This document shows, piece by piece, positions 62,691-64,000 of a stretch of DNA of 64,000 bases. Under the pieces are notes generated by a model. That model was not told the origin of the DNA and searched no databases. It was given only the letters and a program-made list of their open reading frames with translations. Each line of letters begins with the position of its first letter. Positions within the stretch are counted from its first letter, which is position 1. This DNA comes from Saccharicrinis sp963666825 (lineage in GTDB: Bacteria; Bacteroidota; Bacteroidia; Bacteroidales; Marinilabiliaceae), in contig OY763044.2 in assembly GCA_963666825.2 (NCBI GenBank), forward strand, positions 5,704,001-5,768,000, read 5' to 3'. Made by a program: the position numbers and the translations under genes.

Positions 62691-63725
62691 TTATCTTACG
62701 ATCCGACCTTTTGTGTTGCCTTTTACTATTTCAATAATTTCATTTGTTTTGGCCAGGCAATAATCTCCATTAATAGAGTGTTTTAGGCATGATGCTGCAG
62801 TTGCAAATTCTAATGTTTTTTGCAGATCCTCATTAAAAAGGTTTAATCCATAAAGTATTCCTGCAGAAAAAGAATCACCTGCACCAACACGGTCTAATAT
62901 ATTTTTGATCTCATATTTTTGCGATTCTAAAAACAGATCTCTTGTGGCTAAAATCCCTGACCAGTTATTATGGTTAGCACTTACAGCCTCTCTTTTTGAG
63001 AAACAAATAATCTCACAATTAGTATATTTGTTGAATATACTTTGTGTAACAGTTTTGTATAATACTGTTTGAAGGTTGTCATTATCAATGCTGATTCCAG
63101 GATTTTCAATTCCTAACATAGTGATGGCATCTTCCTCATTTCCTAAAATTATGGATGTATCAGCCAACAATTCAGGCATAATTTCTTCAGGATTCGAACC
63201 GTAATCCCATAGAGTACCTCTGTAGTTTAAGTCACAAGAAATAGTAAGTTGTTTTTCTTTAGCTACTTCGAGTGCAGTCTTTAAATTATCAACACAGTTT
63301 TTGTTTAATCCTGCCGTAATGCCCGACCAATGAAACCATGTACAATCTTTTAATGCATCTTCAAAGAATTCCTTATCTAATTTTGTATTAGCAAATGCAG
63401 AATGATCACGATCATAAACTACTTTACTGCTTCGTTGGTTTGTACCAGGTTCAAGAAAGAGTATACCTAATCTTTGTTTTGGTTGTTGAGCTATTAAATT
63501 AGTATCAACACCATATTGATTGAGATCATTAACAACCATTTCTCCCGGCATATTATCAGGTAAAACAGTTATATATCTTGTGTTAATGCCCCAATAAGCT
63601 AGATCAACTGCAACATTAGCTTCAGATCCGGCAAAGCTAACATCAAGTGCTTTACTTTGAATCATTCTGTTAAAATTTTGCGAAGTCAATCGCATCATAA
63701 TTTCTCCAAAGGTGGCAATCTTCAT
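62691..63725 (-). CDS. PfkB-family sugar kinase (KDG kinase-like)
   Basis: A 344-residue kinase with the ribokinase-fold motifs: IATFGEIMMRLTSQNFNRMI start, SFAGSEANVAVDLAYWGINT, SCDLNYRGTLWD, SIILGNEEDAITML and the catalytic DRVGAGDSFSAGILYGL (anion hole GAGD). The sequence group is that of 2-dehydro-3-deoxygluconokinase. In a polysaccharide locus it may phosphorylate a 3-deoxy-2-keto sugar acid or an unrelated sugar feeding it. It is the first gene of the visible operon, 12 bp before the aldolase gene. Confidence 0.9.
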   Translation of the reverse strand: MKIATFGEIMMRLTSQNFNRMIQSKALDVSFAGSEANVAVDLAYWGINTRYITVLPDNMPGEMVVNDLNQYGVDTNLIAQQPKQRLGILFLEPGTNQRSSKVVYDRDHSAFANTKLDKEFFEDALKDCTWFHWSGITAGLNKNCVDNLKTALEVAKEKQLTISCDLNYRGTLWDYGSNPEEIMPELLADTSIILGNEEDAITMLGIENPGISIDNDNLQTVLYKTVTQSIFNKYTNCEIICFSKREAVSANHNNWSGILATRDLFLESQKYEIKNILDRVGAGDSFSAGILYGLNLFNEDLQKTLEFATAASCLKHSINGDYCLAKTNEIIEIVKGNTKGRIVR

Positions 63726-63912
63726 TTATAAATAATTTAAAAGGAAATCAAATTAGAAAGTATATTGCACTTCTTAATATGAAATATTGAATGTGAGGTA
63801 TCAAGTTGATACTATGAGATGAGTACTGAAAAGGTGAAATAAGTAAAAAAGTAATTGAATTATAATGTCATTCTATAGTTCGATATAAACTTAAACGCTC
63901 AACGTTAGTTTT
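63726..63912. promoter_or_regulatory. Upstream gap of the polysaccharide operon
   Basis: A 187-bp AT-rich gap before the kinase gene, presumably holding the operon promoter on the minus strand. No exact TAnnTTTG box with a good -33 partner is evident. No ORF. Confidence 0.35.
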
Positions 63913-64000
63913 TTAAAACATCATACCAACTCCAATTCCTGTAGTTTTCTTTCCAAATTCACCATAAACTATCCATCTATTTCCAAATTTATATCGTAAA
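63913..64000 (-). CDS. C-terminus of an outer-membrane protein (truncated by window end)
   Basis: The minus strand is open from the window edge for 28 codons, reading LRYKFGNRWIVYGEFGKKTT then GIGVGMMF and stop. Alternating aromatic strands and the final Phe are typical of the last beta-strand of outer-membrane barrels. No further identification is possible from this fragment. Confidence 0.5.
   Translation of the reverse strand, partial: LRYKFGNRWIVYGEFGKKTTGIGVGMMF

Noticed and set aside
1..64000. tRNA, rRNA or well-known riboswitches
   Set aside because: I looked for tRNA-like CCA-ended clovers, rRNA blocks and common riboswitch cores and saw none that I could support by eye; a covariance-model scan would be decisive.

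Overview
The window is low-GC DNA from a member of the Bacteroidota, probably a marine or gut-type Bacteroidales/Marinilabiliales relative; the exact taxon is not determinable by eye. Support comes from a subtype iii type VI secretion system (T6SSiii), a protein with a type IX secretion (T9SS) C-terminal domain, dialkylresorcinol (DAR/flexirubin-type) genes, Bacteroidota-style TAnnTTTG promoter boxes, and word-like intergenic repeats.

Bases 1-16 kb hold part of a T6SSiii locus. A plus-strand run encodes a fragment, a PKD-domain inner-membrane protein (TssP-like), TssK and TssO. A minus-strand run encodes a degenerate NlpC/P60 lipoprotein (TssQ candidate), a TssG-like baseplate protein and TssN. 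A second plus-strand run encodes two Hcp proteins, VgrG, PAAR, a 999-residue peptidoglycan-targeting effector and an overlapping periplasmic immunity candidate. Two lipoproteins and an insertion-sequence relic follow. Bases 16-18.6 kb hold a small operon: AraC regulator, YceI and a LigB-type dioxygenase.

Bases 19.3-27.7 kb hold two divergent operons. One encodes DarA, DarB, a small protein, a BtrH_N-domain protein and an ABC exporter. The other encodes a ketosynthase and a cysteine-less ketosynthase partner. DAHP synthase (29.3-30.4 kb) and a radical SAM protein follow, separated by repeat-rich gaps. Bases 32.9-38.3 kb encode a large FG-GAP/T9SS surface protein behind a possible invertible segment, a 72-residue secreted protein with an exosortase-type C-terminal tail, a multi-pass membrane protein, and an unusual exosortase made of two fused exosortase-like halves, the first without its catalytic cysteine. 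This last group is the best candidate here for an undescribed system.

Bases 38.3-41.1 kb are a repeat field with a ~335-bp unit in five copies, interrupted by a RelE/ParE toxin-antitoxin pair. Bases 41.1-63.7 kb are a minus-strand exopolysaccharide/capsule locus: Wzc-type tyrosine kinase, Wza-type export protein, Wzx flippase, Wzy polymerase, glycosyltransferases, hexapeptide acetyltransferases, and a set suggesting a CMP-activated keto sugar acid (PfkB kinase, HMGL-type aldolase, CMP-sugar synthetase, sialyltransferase-like protein). Three genes here are visibly broken: a glycosyltransferase split by an IS1595-family element with an 8-bp target duplication whose removal restores the frame, an acyltransferase frameshifted in an A-run, and a frameshifted hepT. 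The last bases hold the C-terminus of an outer-membrane protein.
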